Source: JAFAMS01 sp049520515 (GTDB lineage Bacteria > Vulcanimicrobiota > Vulcanimicrobiia > Vulcanimicrobiales > Vulcanimicrobiaceae). From it: 64,000 nt of DNA. Below the pieces are notes generated by a model. It was not told the DNA's origin. It worked only from the letters and a program-made list of their open reading frames with translations, and ran no database searches. Below are positions 34,189 to 43,473 of the stretch, piece after piece. Made by a program: the position numbers and the translations under genes. Location: the NCBI GenBank assembly GCA_049520515.1, contig JBEKPS010000005.1, forward strand, positions 62,001 to 126,000. The letters run 5' to 3'. Numbering within the stretch: the first letter of the stretch is position 1; every line of letters begins with the position of its first letter.

Positions 34189-35463
34189 CTAGAAACGAAC
34201 TCCGAGTCCGGCGTATGGTCCGTACATTCTGCGCTTCGCCGGCGCATTTGTTCCGGGACTCCAGTATTCGCCTTGGAAACCCGCCTGGGCAAACAGCGGG
34301 CCGTTCCCGCCGCCCAGATTCCAATTCAGGCCGGCTTCGTATTGCGTGACCCGATAGCTGAGTGTCCCACCCGGGATGGTTGCTGCGCCGACCGTAAACG
34401 GATCGTAGTGTCCGTGAACCGATGAGCCGAACCAGAAGCGTCCATTCCACGTGAACTTCTGATCGAGATCCGGCAGCTTCTCGAGGCCGTATCCGATACC
34501 GCCAATGCGAGGATAGCCGTAGTTGGTCCAATCGCTCATGTAACCTTCGATGAAGTACACGCGCGGATACGCGACGCGGATGCCAAAGTCGAACGACAGA
34601 TTTTGGTCGACTCCCCCGAACGCGTTGACGACAGATGCGCCGGCACCGCCGAGTTGCGTGACGGGACCCGTTGGATGCGTCCAACGCCATGCGGAGTATT
34701 GGCCGTCGAGCATAAGGTGAATTGCGGTAATAGGCAGTTCCACCGCGGCGCGAATGTCATTCGAAACACCACTGCTACTTGAAGTACCGGCGCCGGTAAA
34801 CTCGTTGTAGACGCGTGGGAGCGGGATGATATCCGCGGACACGAAGCGATCGTAATACGGCGTCGGGACCGGTGCCGGTGTCGCGAAGACCGCGGGTGCA
34901 ATCGGCGTGTCAGTCGGCTTCGGCGTTGGAGCCGGCGTCGCGACCGGAGTCGGCGGCGGTGCCGGGATGTAGCGCACGACGACCGCACGCTTCTCGGGGA
35001 CCCACATTACATAGGCGCCCATGCCTTCAGAGATGACGCGCACCGGGACCATGATCACGCCTTCGTGGATCTCGGGCGGAACGTCGAGCGGACGGCTCTC
35101 ACCGTTGATGACGACTTCCGGTTTCCCGACCGTCACGCGCACTTCCGAGCCCGGTTTCGCGACGATTGCCGTTCGCGTCATCGGATCGTACTCGACCGTC
35201 GCACCCATTTGTTCGAACATCGAACGTAGTGGCACGAGTATCGTATTGCCGCGGACGAGAGCCGCGAGAACGCGGTTCTGCTTGTCGACGTCAGGCTTGG
35301 CGTAAACGTGATGGTCGTTGAAAAGAATCGGATATTGTCCCGACGGCGGTGACCCGTAATCGGGCGCCGGCTGTGCGCTCGCCGCGCCGGCCGTCACACC
35401 CAGACCTGCCGCTAAGAACAGTGCATAAACGACGCAAGCCGCTCGTCCCAAAACATCCTCCAT
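34189..35463 (-). CDS. Stalk-domain (copper amine oxidase N-terminal-like) outer-membrane protein
   Basis: 424 aa. Signal peptide (VVYALFLAAGLGVTAGAASA), then two copper-amine-oxidase-N-type stalk repeats (TILVPLRSMFEQMGATVEYD; GVIMVPVRVISEGMGAYVMW; ~50-165), a Pro/Thr-rich linker (~175-215) and a C-terminal region of alternating residues with Gly/Tyr/Trp ending in YAGLGVRF. The terminal Phe and strand pattern suggest an outer-membrane beta-barrel, so the host is probably diderm. Function unknown; stalk plus barrel is an uncommon fusion. Confidence 0.78.
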   Translation of the reverse strand: MEDVLGRAACVVYALFLAAGLGVTAGAASAQPAPDYGSPPSGQYPILFNDHHVYAKPDVDKQNRVLAALVRGNTILVPLRSMFEQMGATVEYDPMTRTAIVAKPGSEVRVTVGKPEVVINGESRPLDVPPEIHEGVIMVPVRVISEGMGAYVMWVPEKRAVVVRYIPAPPPTPVATPAPTPKPTDTPIAPAVFATPAPVPTPYYDRFVSADIIPLPRVYNEFTGAGTSSSSGVSNDIRAAVELPITAIHLMLDGQYSAWRWTHPTGPVTQLGGAGASVVNAFGGVDQNLSFDFGIRVAYPRVYFIEGYMSDWTNYGYPRIGGIGYGLEKLPDLDQKFTWNGRFWFGSSVHGHYDPFTVGAATIPGGTLSYRVTQYEAGLNWNLGGGNGPLFAQAGFQGEYWSPGTNAPAKRRMYGPYAGLGVRF

Positions 35464-35567
35464 ATGGAATGCACGGGCTGACCCGCTGGTCGCCCGCTCG
35501 CCTCTTTCAAGATATAGAGGAGGGCCGCCTTGCGCTTGCCCTCAGAGATGCGGCGATTGACCGTTCG

Positions 35568-36482
35568 TTAACTTCTCAGGCCGGGGTCGAACGCGTCGCG
35601 GAGGCCGTCCCCCAAGACGTTGACGCCCATGACGGTGATCATGATCGCAAGGCCCGGGAAGGTCCCCATCCACCAGGACGTGTCGAGATATTGACGGCCT
35701 TCGGCCAGCATATTCCCCCACGACGGGATCGCGGGCGGGACACCGAGCCCAAGAAACGAGAGCGCCGCTTCGAAAATGATCGCGCGCGCTAGCTCGAACG
35801 TCGCGATGACCGTTACCGACGACATCACGTTGGGCAGCACATGCCGGAAAATAATCCGCGTTACCGAGTCCCCGACCGCGCGCGCCGCCTGGACGAACTC
35901 TCTCTCCCGGAGTGAAATCACTTCGGCTCGTACGATCCGGACGTATTGCACCCACGACGTGATGCCGATGACCGCGATGATCGTATAGACGCTCGCGCCA
36001 ATCACGCCGATGACCGCGATCGCAAGCAGCACGTACGGAAACGCGAGCTGTATGTCGGCGATTCGCATGATGACGTCGTCGACAAATCCGCCGACGTAAC
36101 CGGCGACGAGACCCAGCGTCACACCGATGATGCTGCCGATCACGACGACGCAGAACGCGACGATCGACGACAGACGCGCTCCGTAGATGATGCGGGCGAG
36201 AATGTCGCGGCCCAGTTCGTCGGTGCCGAGCCAATAGCCAGGCTGCGCACCGTGCAGCCAAAACGGCGGCGACGACGCGATGTTGAGGTTTTGCACGGTT
36301 GGATCGTGCGGCGCTATCCACGGCGCGAAGACCGCAGAGATCAGGAGCACAGCCACGATCGCGCCGCCGAACATCGCGGCGCGGCTGCGCATGAAATACC
36401 GCAGCGCCTGATAGCGGCGCGGTACGAAGGCTAATTCCTCTTCGGGTTCGATCCGCTTCGCGCTCAAATCGAACGTCGTCAT
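35568..36482 (-). CDS. dppC: Dipeptide/oligopeptide ABC transporter permease C
   Basis: 304 aa. N-terminal cytoplasmic segment, then five or six helices. OppC/DppC features: GTDELGRDILARIIYGARLS after the first periplasmic loop and permease motif AARAVGDSVTRIIFRHVLPNVMS. Last gene of dppA-dppB-dppC; no ATPase genes follow, so ATPases must be encoded elsewhere. Confidence 0.92.
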   Translation of the reverse strand: MTTFDLSAKRIEPEEELAFVPRRYQALRYFMRSRAAMFGGAIVAVLLISAVFAPWIAPHDPTVQNLNIASSPPFWLHGAQPGYWLGTDELGRDILARIIYGARLSSIVAFCVVVIGSIIGVTLGLVAGYVGGFVDDVIMRIADIQLAFPYVLLAIAVIGVIGASVYTIIAVIGITSWVQYVRIVRAEVISLREREFVQAARAVGDSVTRIIFRHVLPNVMSSVTVIATFELARAIIFEAALSFLGLGVPPAIPSWGNMLAEGRQYLDTSWWMGTFPGLAIMITVMGVNVLGDGLRDAFDPGLRS

Positions 36483-37396
36483 TTATACGTCACGCGCGGA
36501 TCGAAGAGCGAGTAGGTGAGATCGACCAGAAGGTTGAGCCCGACGAAGATTGCAGCCGTCAACACGACGACCGCTTCGACGACCGGATAGTCGCGATCGT
36601 AGATCGCCTGTACTGCGAGACGCCCAATGCCGGGCCACGAAAAGATCGTCTCCGTGATAACGGCACCTGAAAGTAGTGTGCCCAACTCGAGCCCGATGAC
36701 CGTTACGATCGGCAGAATCGCGTTGCGCAGCGTGTGCCGAACGGTAACGGTGAGCGCGGAAAGTCCCTTCGCGAGTGCCGTGCGCACGTAATCGGCACGC
36801 ATGACGTCGAGCATCCCGGAGCGCGTGATCCGCATCAGCTTCGCCGTAGTGAATGCACCGAGCGTCACCATCGGTAAAATCAGATGCCTGATGCCGCCCA
36901 TTCCCGAGATCGGCAGCCAACCGAGTGCGACGCCAAATATCAGGATGAACATGATGCCGAGCCAATAAACCGGTGCCGCCTGACCGACGAGCGATATCCC
37001 GCGAACGATGTAATCGATCGGCGTCTCGCGCCGTATCGAGGCAATAACGCCGGCGGGAATTGCAATGACGACCGCGAGCAAGAGCGCCGAGAACGCAAGC
37101 TCCGCCGTGGCGGGAAGACGTTCGAGTGCGAGGGCCATGGCGGGATCGCCGTGGCGAATTGACGTGCCGAAATCGCCGTGAATTGCGTGCCATGCGAAGT
37201 CGCCAAATTGCACCAGCACCGGACGGTCGAAGCCGTACTCGTGCCGGAAATTGATGATGTCTTGCTGCGACGCTTCCGGCGGTAACATGATCAGCGCCGG
37301 ATCGCCGCTGAGATGAAGGATAAGGAAAACGGCGACGGTCACGCCGGCGAGGACCAACGCGGCTCCGAAGAGCCGCCTCACCAAGTACGCGACCAT
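36479..37396 (-). CDS. dppB: Dipeptide/oligopeptide ABC transporter permease B
   Basis: 305 aa with six helices. DppB markers: start YLVRRLFGAALVLAGVTVAVF, GDFGTSIRHGDP, and permease loop TALAKGLSALTVTVRHTLRNAILPIV. Overlaps dppC by 4 bp. Confidence 0.93.
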   Translation of the reverse strand: MVAYLVRRLFGAALVLAGVTVAVFLILHLSGDPALIMLPPEASQQDIINFRHEYGFDRPVLVQFGDFAWHAIHGDFGTSIRHGDPAMALALERLPATAELAFSALLLAVVIAIPAGVIASIRRETPIDYIVRGISLVGQAAPVYWLGIMFILIFGVALGWLPISGMGGIRHLILPMVTLGAFTTAKLMRITRSGMLDVMRADYVRTALAKGLSALTVTVRHTLRNAILPIVTVIGLELGTLLSGAVITETIFSWPGIGRLAVQAIYDRDYPVVEAVVVLTAAIFVGLNLLVDLTYSLFDPRVTYK

Positions 37397-37415
37397 CGCC
37401 GTTTACCTAATTGCG

Positions 37416-38939
37416 CTATTTAGCCCAGGAAATGTCTTTGCAGACAATCAGCTCGTCGGACCGTGGTTGCCACGCGACGCGCTTGTTGATCCCGTAGAGA
37501 TCCTCATACTCGAAGAGAAACAGCCACGGCGCTTGTTGGAAGATCGTTTCCTGGATCTTCGCGTAGTCCGCATTGCGCTTTTTGGGATCGAGCTCGTACC
37601 GCGCGTCTGTGATCTCTTTGTCGGTCTCGGGCGTGCCCCACGTTGAGATCGGATAATCCGTTGTGAACAGCGGCGTCAGCGTCCCGTCCGCGTCGAACGT
37701 ATCGTTGCCCCAGCCCAGCTCGTACATCGGCAAGAGTAGCTTGTGACTGATCTGCCCGACGTAGTTCGTCCACTCTTGCGTTTGCACGGTCGCGGTGATG
37801 CCGACGACTTGCAGCTGACCTGCGACGGCCTCGGCGACTTGCTTGTCCATGTTGTAGCGGCCTGAAGGCGAGTTGAGCACGATGTTGAGCGTACCGGTGA
37901 CACCGGCTTGCTTCAAAAGATCCTTTGCCTTCTCCGGATCGTAGTGATAATTCGGAAGCTTGGGATCGTATCCGACGAAATTCGGCGGCAAAGCGCCGTT
38001 GCGCAGTGGGAACGCGTGCCCGCCGAGCACCGTTTTGACGATCGCCGGAACGTTCACGGCGTAGTTGATAGCCTGCCGGAACGCCACGTTATCTTGAATG
38101 CCCGGCTTTTGCGTGTTGAATGCAATGAACAGCACGCGATCGCTCTTTGCGGTGCCGAGCCTCGTTATCTTACCGGATGCGATTTGGTCCGCGTTTTGCG
38201 GTGGGACGTTCGTGATGATGTCGGTCTCACCGGTTTGCAGCGCTGCAACGCGCGACGCGGATTCCGGAATCGGCTTGAAGATGATGGTTTGAATCGCAAG
38301 CTTGCCGCCCCAGTAGTGCGGGTTGGCGACCATGGTGACGTGGTCGTCTTTCTTCCATTCCTTGAGCATGTACGGGCCGGTACCCATTGGGTGATCGACC
38401 TCGTATGCGTCGCCGTGCGCTTGCCAGTATTTTGCATCGACGATGCGCAAATCGTACGGACGCCCCGGCATCAGCGCCGAAGGCCGCTTCGTCACGTAGA
38501 TGGCCGTGTAGGGATTCGGCGTCTCCACCGACGCGATCATGGTGACGCGATCGGCCTTCTGCGATTTAAACGCCGGATCTTGAACCTTCTCTACTGTGAA
38601 CTTTACGTCCGCGCTCGTGAACGGGTCGCCGTTCGAGAACGTCACGCCGTGACGAAGGTTGAACTGCCAACGCGTCGGCGCAATCTGTTTCCACGACGTC
38701 GCGAGAGCCGGGATCAACTTGCCGTTTGGATCGTGCGCGGCGAGGCCGTCGAAGATCTGGTTGAAAACGTTCGACGACGGCGTAACGGCTGTCGTGATCG
38801 GACTCAGCGTATCCGTGTCGGCACCCTGTGAGACCGTCAGAACATCGTTAGATTGCGCGGTCGCAAGCCGCACGGCGCCAATCGAAACTCCGCCAAGAAA
38901 TATAATTGCGAGCAAAAACGTCAGAACCCGACGTCGCAT
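37416..38939 (-). CDS. dppA: Peptide ABC transporter substrate-binding protein
   Basis: 507 aa. Signal peptide (LTFLLAIIFLGGVSIGAVRLATA), no lipobox seen. Extracellular solute-binding family 5: NVFNQIFDGLAAHDPNGKLIPALATSWK, FNLRHGVTFSNGDPFTSADVKFT, MGTGPYMLKEWKKDDHV, FRQAINYAVNVPAIVK. Strong ribosome-binding site (GGAGGGG). Peptides are the default substrate; family members also carry nickel, heme or sugars. Confidence 0.93.
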   Translation of the reverse strand: MRRRVLTFLLAIIFLGGVSIGAVRLATAQSNDVLTVSQGADTDTLSPITTAVTPSSNVFNQIFDGLAAHDPNGKLIPALATSWKQIAPTRWQFNLRHGVTFSNGDPFTSADVKFTVEKVQDPAFKSQKADRVTMIASVETPNPYTAIYVTKRPSALMPGRPYDLRIVDAKYWQAHGDAYEVDHPMGTGPYMLKEWKKDDHVTMVANPHYWGGKLAIQTIIFKPIPESASRVAALQTGETDIITNVPPQNADQIASGKITRLGTAKSDRVLFIAFNTQKPGIQDNVAFRQAINYAVNVPAIVKTVLGGHAFPLRNGALPPNFVGYDPKLPNYHYDPEKAKDLLKQAGVTGTLNIVLNSPSGRYNMDKQVAEAVAGQLQVVGITATVQTQEWTNYVGQISHKLLLPMYELGWGNDTFDADGTLTPLFTTDYPISTWGTPETDKEITDARYELDPKKRNADYAKIQETIFQQAPWLFLFEYEDLYGINKRVAWQPRSDELIVCKDISWAK

Positions 38940-39016
38940 GGACCCCTCCGATTCATAAACCTGTCAAATTTTGTAGGCCCGTACGGTGCGGACCCTCGGT
39001 TCCCTTTGTACAGGCG

Positions 39017-40234
39017 CTACGCCCTAGGCTCTATCGTGGCGCGTAGCTCGCCGAAGCCGATCCTCGGCAAGCCGGCTTGAGCGGCGACGCCGTGCATCAC
39101 GACGGTGTCTCCGTCCTCCAAAAACGACCGCGTCTCGCCGTTCGGTAGCGCGAGCGGCCGCGCTCCTCGCTGCGTCGCCTCGAGCAAGCTGCCGTAGGAG
39201 CCTTCTTCCGTCCCCGAGATCGTTCCCGAGCCGAGCAGATCGCCCGGCCGTACGATGCTCCCGTTGCTCGTCAGATGTGCGAGCTGCTGCGCCGCGTTCC
39301 AATACATATTGCGGAAATTGACGCGGACGATTTCTTTGGGCTTCTCGCGCGCCTTTTGCATCGCGCGCGATTGCAAGCTCACCGACAAGTCGATATCGAA
39401 CGCCCAGGGCGCATCGACGCGCAAGTACTCGAGCGGCGCGGGATCTTGCGCCCGGTTTTCCACCCGGTATGGCAAGAGCGCATCGAGCGTGACGACCCAA
39501 GGCGAGATCGTGGTCGCGAACGACTTTGAAAGAAAAGGTCCAAGCGGCTGGCCTTCCCACGCTTGTAGATCGCGCGCGCTCCAATCGCTGAGCAGCACCA
39601 CGCCGAAGAGATAGTCTGCGGCATCGTCGGTCGGAATCGGCTGCCCTTCACCGTTCGAAAGTCCGACGACGAAGCCCAGCTCGAGCTCGAAGTCGAGCTG
39701 ACGCGACGGACCGAACACCGGCGCCGAAGCATCAGCGGCTTTCGTTTGCCCGCTGGGCCGCCGCACTTTCTCGGCGATCGAAATGGTGCTGGTTCGGCCA
39801 TGATAGCCGATCGGAATGTGGCGATAATTTGGCAAAAGCGGATCGCCGCCCGGACGAAACAGTTTGCCGACGTTCGTGGCGTGCTCGATCGACGAATAAA
39901 AATCGACGTAGTCGCAAATCTCGATCGGCATGTGCATGCGCGTCAAAGCGCGAGCCACGACAAACTCTTTCGATTTTGCCTTGTCTTCGAGAATCGTTTG
40001 GAGGCGGACGCGTGTATCGCGCCACGCTCCGTGACCGGTCTCTAAAAACGCATTGAGCGTTGGCGCCTCGAATATCTCGACGGCGTTCTTGACCACGTCG
40101 TCGAGCAGCCGCGCGCGCGCGACTCTCGCCATATCGACGATGTCGTCGCCGTAGGCAACGCCGACGCTCCGGCGCTCGCCGTCGCGCGAGAATATTCCAA
40201 ACGGCAAATTTTCGAGCGGGAAGTCGCCCTTCAC
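39017..40234 (-). CDS. fahA: Fumarylacetoacetase
   Basis: 405 aa from GTG 40234, which overlaps the upstream stop (GTGA). Last step of tyrosine/homogentisate breakdown, giving fumarate and acetoacetate. FAH-type motifs: DFYSSIEHATNVGKLFRPGGDPLLPNYRHIPIGYHGR, FELELGFVVG (metal Glu), VVLLSDWSARDLQAWE, GSGTISGTEEGSYGSLLE. Length matches the ~420 residues of true fumarylacetoacetases rather than short FAH-domain hydrolases. Other tyrosine-pathway genes are not in the window. Confidence 0.93.
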   Translation of the reverse strand: MKGDFPLENLPFGIFSRDGERRSVGVAYGDDIVDMARVARARLLDDVVKNAVEIFEAPTLNAFLETGHGAWRDTRVRLQTILEDKAKSKEFVVARALTRMHMPIEICDYVDFYSSIEHATNVGKLFRPGGDPLLPNYRHIPIGYHGRTSTISIAEKVRRPSGQTKAADASAPVFGPSRQLDFELELGFVVGLSNGEGQPIPTDDAADYLFGVVLLSDWSARDLQAWEGQPLGPFLSKSFATTISPWVVTLDALLPYRVENRAQDPAPLEYLRVDAPWAFDIDLSVSLQSRAMQKAREKPKEIVRVNFRNMYWNAAQQLAHLTSNGSIVRPGDLLGSGTISGTEEGSYGSLLEATQRGARPLALPNGETRSFLEDGDTVVMHGVAAQAGLPRIGFGELRATIEPRA

Positions 40235-40989
40235 GCCAAGACGCCGGCCTCGCGCAGCTGCGCCGCGGGTTGCGCCGGATTGAATGCGGCAAATGCGACG
40301 AAGAGCTCGCGCCGGACCGACGCAATCGTGGCGGCTCCGAACCGCCGCTCGCGCCACACCAGCGAATCATCGTCGACCGTAAACGCGCTTGGGTCTTCGT
40401 CTTCGAGGGCCGCGACGATCGCATCACGCGCATCAGAGTCCCGGTACGCGATCGCGGCCGCGGTGATGATGTTGAGGATGCCGTGTGCGCCGACGGCACG
40501 CGTCTCATCGGCTCCGAGTTTGAGCGGTACGCGAAGTCGCGCGCACTCCGAAAGCGCGTGGGCGATCATTGACGCCGGCGCATTGTGAATCGGAATTTTG
40601 GCGCCGAAGTTCTTCTGCGTTTCCCGGATCTTGGAGAGATGGAGAACGGCCTCGTCGATTTGGTCCGGACGTGTTTGCGGCCCGAAGATTTCGCAATACA
40701 CGTCGCAGTCGTCGCCGTAACCCGTCGACCATCCAAGCATCGTTTCGAGAATGTCGCCACGTTCGACGTTCACGCCGCCCGGCGCATCGACCGAGGCGAT
40801 CGTCACGAGACCAAAATCGTCGACGGCTTCGAGCGCCCGCGCGAGATGACGATCGAGCATCACGCTGATAGTCGGCGGCAACTCCGCCGTGCTTGTGGTC
40901 AGCTCAGCCAGACGCGACGACGGCACGACGAAGTGTCCGAGCGTACCGCCGTCAGGTCCGCCTCGGACTTCCGCATCCCCACGCAGCAC
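40231..40989 (-). CDS. Conserved protein of unknown function coupled to fahA
   Basis: 252 aa from GTG 40989; protein-like sequence continues about 25 codons further upstream (ALIDRAVDNAALLSPAQQ) but without a canonical start, so the N-terminus is uncertain. Family not recognised. It looks soluble and alpha/beta, with strands such as FGLVTIASVDAPGG and FGAKIPIHNAPASM and repeated helices, possibly a TIM-barrel type. The GTGA overlap with fahA suggests a shared pathway role, perhaps in aromatic or acetoacetate metabolism (inference). Confidence 0.65.
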   Translation of the reverse strand: MLRGDAEVRGGPDGGTLGHFVVPSSRLAELTTSTAELPPTISVMLDRHLARALEAVDDFGLVTIASVDAPGGVNVERGDILETMLGWSTGYGDDCDVYCEIFGPQTRPDQIDEAVLHLSKIRETQKNFGAKIPIHNAPASMIAHALSECARLRVPLKLGADETRAVGAHGILNIITAAAIAYRDSDARDAIVAALEDEDPSAFTVDDDSLVWRERRFGAATIASVRRELFVAFAAFNPAQPAAQLREAGVLA

Positions 40990-41057
40990 GTCATCGATGG
41001 ATTGCTGCGCTGGCGAAAGCAGCGCCGCATTATCGACGGCGCGGTCGATGAGCGCTT

Positions 41058-41270
41058 CTATCGTCCAAACTCCGGGGCGTCTTCGATTGTAACGATCTGA
41101 TCGCCCGACTGAATCGTCTCGACCGTCTCGTGTTCGCGCTTGTCCGGAGCGGGCGTCGTTACTTTGTAGTGTGGCTTCGACTCCGTAAGCCGGCCCGCGA
41201 AGATACGGCCGTCAGCGAGGGTCACGCGTACATAGCGCTGCAGCCAGGGCCGGATTTCGGTTTCCGTCAT
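41058..41270 (-). CDS. Small Sm/LSM-like protein candidate
   Basis: 70 aa. Short helix (ETEIRPWLQRY) then a strand series VRVTLADGRIFAGRL ... YKVTTPAPD ... QIVTIEDAPEF, which is reminiscent of Sm1/Sm2 motifs (strand-turn with DGR and Gly). It is not a canonical Hfq: the YKHAI/NLILE-type motifs are absent. First gene of a minus-strand run leading to fahA. Assignment is tentative. Confidence 0.5.
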   Translation of the reverse strand: MTETEIRPWLQRYVRVTLADGRIFAGRLTESKPHYKVTTPAPDKREHETVETIQSGDQIVTIEDAPEFGR

Positions 41271-41325
41271 GTCGCCTTTCCTCTACACTGCTGTGTGAAT
41301 GCCCCACGACTACGGCAGAGCCCAG

Positions 41326-41964
41326 ATGACGCCTTTCCGCAATCGCGCTGCGGCTGGGCGCGAGCTCGCCGCCCGTTTGGCGGAGGACGCGCGCAACCGC
41401 GATGCGATCGTGCTGGCGCTCCCACGTGGGGGTGTACCCGTAGGTTATGAAATATCTCGCGAGCTCCGTATTCCCATGGATGTCGTTCTTGTTCGCAAGC
41501 TCGGCGTGCCGGGCCGCGAGGAGCTCGCAATGGGAGCCGTCGCGACGTCGGGGGTCTCGTTTGTCGATCAGTGGACGGTCGAGCGATTGTCGGTCACACG
41601 CGAGCAGATCGAGGCAGTCATCGAGCGCGAGCGCTGCGAGCTCGCACGGCGCGAACGCGAGTATCGCGGGGATCTTCCGCAGCCCGAGCTTAGGGATAAG
41701 ACGGTCATCTGCGTCGACGACGGTCTTGCTACCGGCGCGAGCATGCGTGTTGCCATTGCCGCAATACGCGAAGGACATCCCGCGCACATCATCGTCGCGG
41801 TCCCTGTTGCCGCGCCGGCGATCGCCGAGGCCATGCGCAACGTCGCCGACGGCATCGTCGTCGCGCGACTACCGGAGTATATGCGCGCGGTTAGTGCTTG
41901 GTATCTCGACTTTTCGCAAACGACCGACGAAGAAGTGCGCGACTTGCTCGCGCGTGCGCGCTAA
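41326..41964 (+). CDS. Phosphoribosyltransferase domain protein
   Basis: 212 aa from ATG 41326 (an in-frame ATG at 41299 would add nine residues). Type I PRTase fold: ALPRGGVPVGYEISRELR, and PRPP-binding loop TVICVDDGLATGASM. Proteins of this size starting FRNRAAAGRELAARL are a widespread group often found with dienelactone-hydrolase or stress genes, of unknown substrate. Its stop overlaps the NRAMP stop by 4 bp. Confidence 0.87.
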   Translation: MTPFRNRAAAGRELAARLAEDARNRDAIVLALPRGGVPVGYEISRELRIPMDVVLVRKLGVPGREELAMGAVATSGVSFVDQWTVERLSVTREQIEAVIERERCELARREREYRGDLPQPELRDKTVICVDDGLATGASMRVAIAAIREGHPAHIIVAVPVAAPAIAEAMRNVADGIVVARLPEYMRAVSAWYLDFSQTTDEEVRDLLARAR

Positions 41965-43286
41965 CCGATGTTCGGGAAGAGCGTGAGAATCGCCATCCAG
42001 CCGCCGAGACAGACGCAGACGACCGTCACGCCGATTGCGAGGATGTTTCCTACAAGCGAGTTGACGCGGTCGCCGAGGATCTTACGATCGTTCGCCATGA
42101 TCAGCAAGAACGTAAGGACGATCGGCAGCACGAACGCGTTGAATGCCTCGACGTCGACGGTGATCGAGACAAGCGGCAGATTCGGAATGAGGACGATCCC
42201 CGCCGCAAGCAGCACGCAGACGGCGTAAAGCCCGTAGAAGCGCTTTGCTTCCAGACAATTCATGTTGAGCGAGCACGGCCAGCGGAAGGCTTCACCGAAC
42301 GCCCATGCGGTCGCGAGCGAGATGACGAATGCGCCCAGCAGTGATGCGCCGAGCAATCCGGCACCGAAAATGATCCCCGCGTAGCGTCCGATCAGCGGAA
42401 CGAGCGCCAGTGCGGCGTGCGCCGCGTCGCTGACCTGCGTGTGCGCCACGAAAAGCGTCGCTGCGGTCGTGATGATAATCGCGATCATGATCGCTTGCGT
42501 GGCAACGGCACCGAGCGCGGTGTCGAAGCGCGAGAAGTTCAGATCGGGCAAGCGCAGCTTCTTATCGACGGTCGCACTTTGTTGATAGAAGATCATCCAT
42601 GGCATGATCACGGCGCCGATGTTGCCGGCGACGAGCAAGAGATATTCGCGATTGGCGAGCGGCTGCGGGCCGAGCAAGCCGTCGTGCAGGATCGAGCTGA
42701 TTTGCGGATGCGCCGCAAACGCAGCCGGGATGAACAGCAGTTCGAGGAAGCAAAGCGCGAGCGCAACATACTCGGCGCGTTTGTAGCTTCCGGTGAACAC
42801 GACGCCCAGCAGCAATAAGGCCGCTATGCTAACGAGCGGCGCAACGGGAAGTCCGAAGATGAGCGCAACGCCCGCGATGCCGATAAATTCCGTCACGAGA
42901 CCGGCGACGTTGGTGATGAGCATCGTTCCGAGCGAGAGGCACGCCCAACCGAGTCCGTAACGCTCGCGAATTAACGCGGCGTGTCCGCGACCGCTAACGA
43001 TGCCGAGGCGAACGGTCATCTCTTGCACGACGAAGAGCGGCACGATCAGCAAAACCTGTAAGAGGATCAACTTCATGCCGAATTGCGCGCCGGATGTCGC
43101 AGCAGTCGTGATGCTGCCGGCTTCCGTGTCTGCAAACGCGACGACTAAGCCGGGTCCGCACGCCGCCAAGTATTTGAGAACCAGCCCCCAGGCTTTTCTC
43201 CGACCGTCACCCCGAGCTTGCGCGTCAGCAGCGCTTCCTGCGGGTGGAACGCTTGCGGCTATCGGCGGGGGAGTTCTGGTTGCCAT
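41961..43286 (-). CDS. NRAMP-family divalent metal transporter, divergent clade
   Basis: 441 aa, about eleven helices. N-terminal CGPGLVVAF, then ADTEAGSITTAATSGAQFG in place of the canonical DPGN metal-binding turn of TM1, and VIMPWMIFYQQSATVDK in place of TM6 MPH. This matches a less-studied clade of NRAMP relatives in which the metal-site residues differ, so manganese or iron transport should not be assumed; Mg2+ or another cation is possible. Helix VQEMTVRLGIVSGRGHAALIRERYG is well conserved. Confidence 0.85.
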   Translation of the reverse strand: MATRTPPPIAASVPPAGSAADAQARGDGRRKAWGLVLKYLAACGPGLVVAFADTEAGSITTAATSGAQFGMKLILLQVLLIVPLFVVQEMTVRLGIVSGRGHAALIRERYGLGWACLSLGTMLITNVAGLVTEFIGIAGVALIFGLPVAPLVSIAALLLLGVVFTGSYKRAEYVALALCFLELLFIPAAFAAHPQISSILHDGLLGPQPLANREYLLLVAGNIGAVIMPWMIFYQQSATVDKKLRLPDLNFSRFDTALGAVATQAIMIAIIITTAATLFVAHTQVSDAAHAALALVPLIGRYAGIIFGAGLLGASLLGAFVISLATAWAFGEAFRWPCSLNMNCLEAKRFYGLYAVCVLLAAGIVLIPNLPLVSITVDVEAFNAFVLPIVLTFLLIMANDRKILGDRVNSLVGNILAIGVTVVCVCLGGWMAILTLFPNIG

Positions 43287-43357
43287 GGACCTCGTAGGTG
43301 CGGCGACGCGGGTCTTTAGGTTACCCTAACAGCCCCTTTCCCCGCAACTACTCTTCT

Positions 43358-43450
43358 GTCATCCCGAGCTCGCCGTTACCGGGCACACATCGCCCCCGTT
43401 GGCATCCCGAGCGAAGCCTGTGCCCCGCAGGGTGTCGAGGGACAGCGGGG
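43358..43450. repeat. REP-like repeat pair upstream of the TPR-ATP-grasp gene
   Basis: GTCATCCCGAGC at 43358 and GGCATCCCGAGCG at 43402, the latter ending GTCGAGGGACAGCGG (43433-43447), the same ends as the copy at 4562-4608. The first unit looks like a half-copy. Lies in the 187-bp gap between the NRAMP start and the next gene. Confidence 0.55.
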
Positions 43451-43473
43451 GTGTCGGATGGTAAGGCACGGAC

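Noticed and set aside
37908..38831. 307-codon plus-strand frame opposite dppA
   Set aside because: Shadow of a strongly conserved binding protein.
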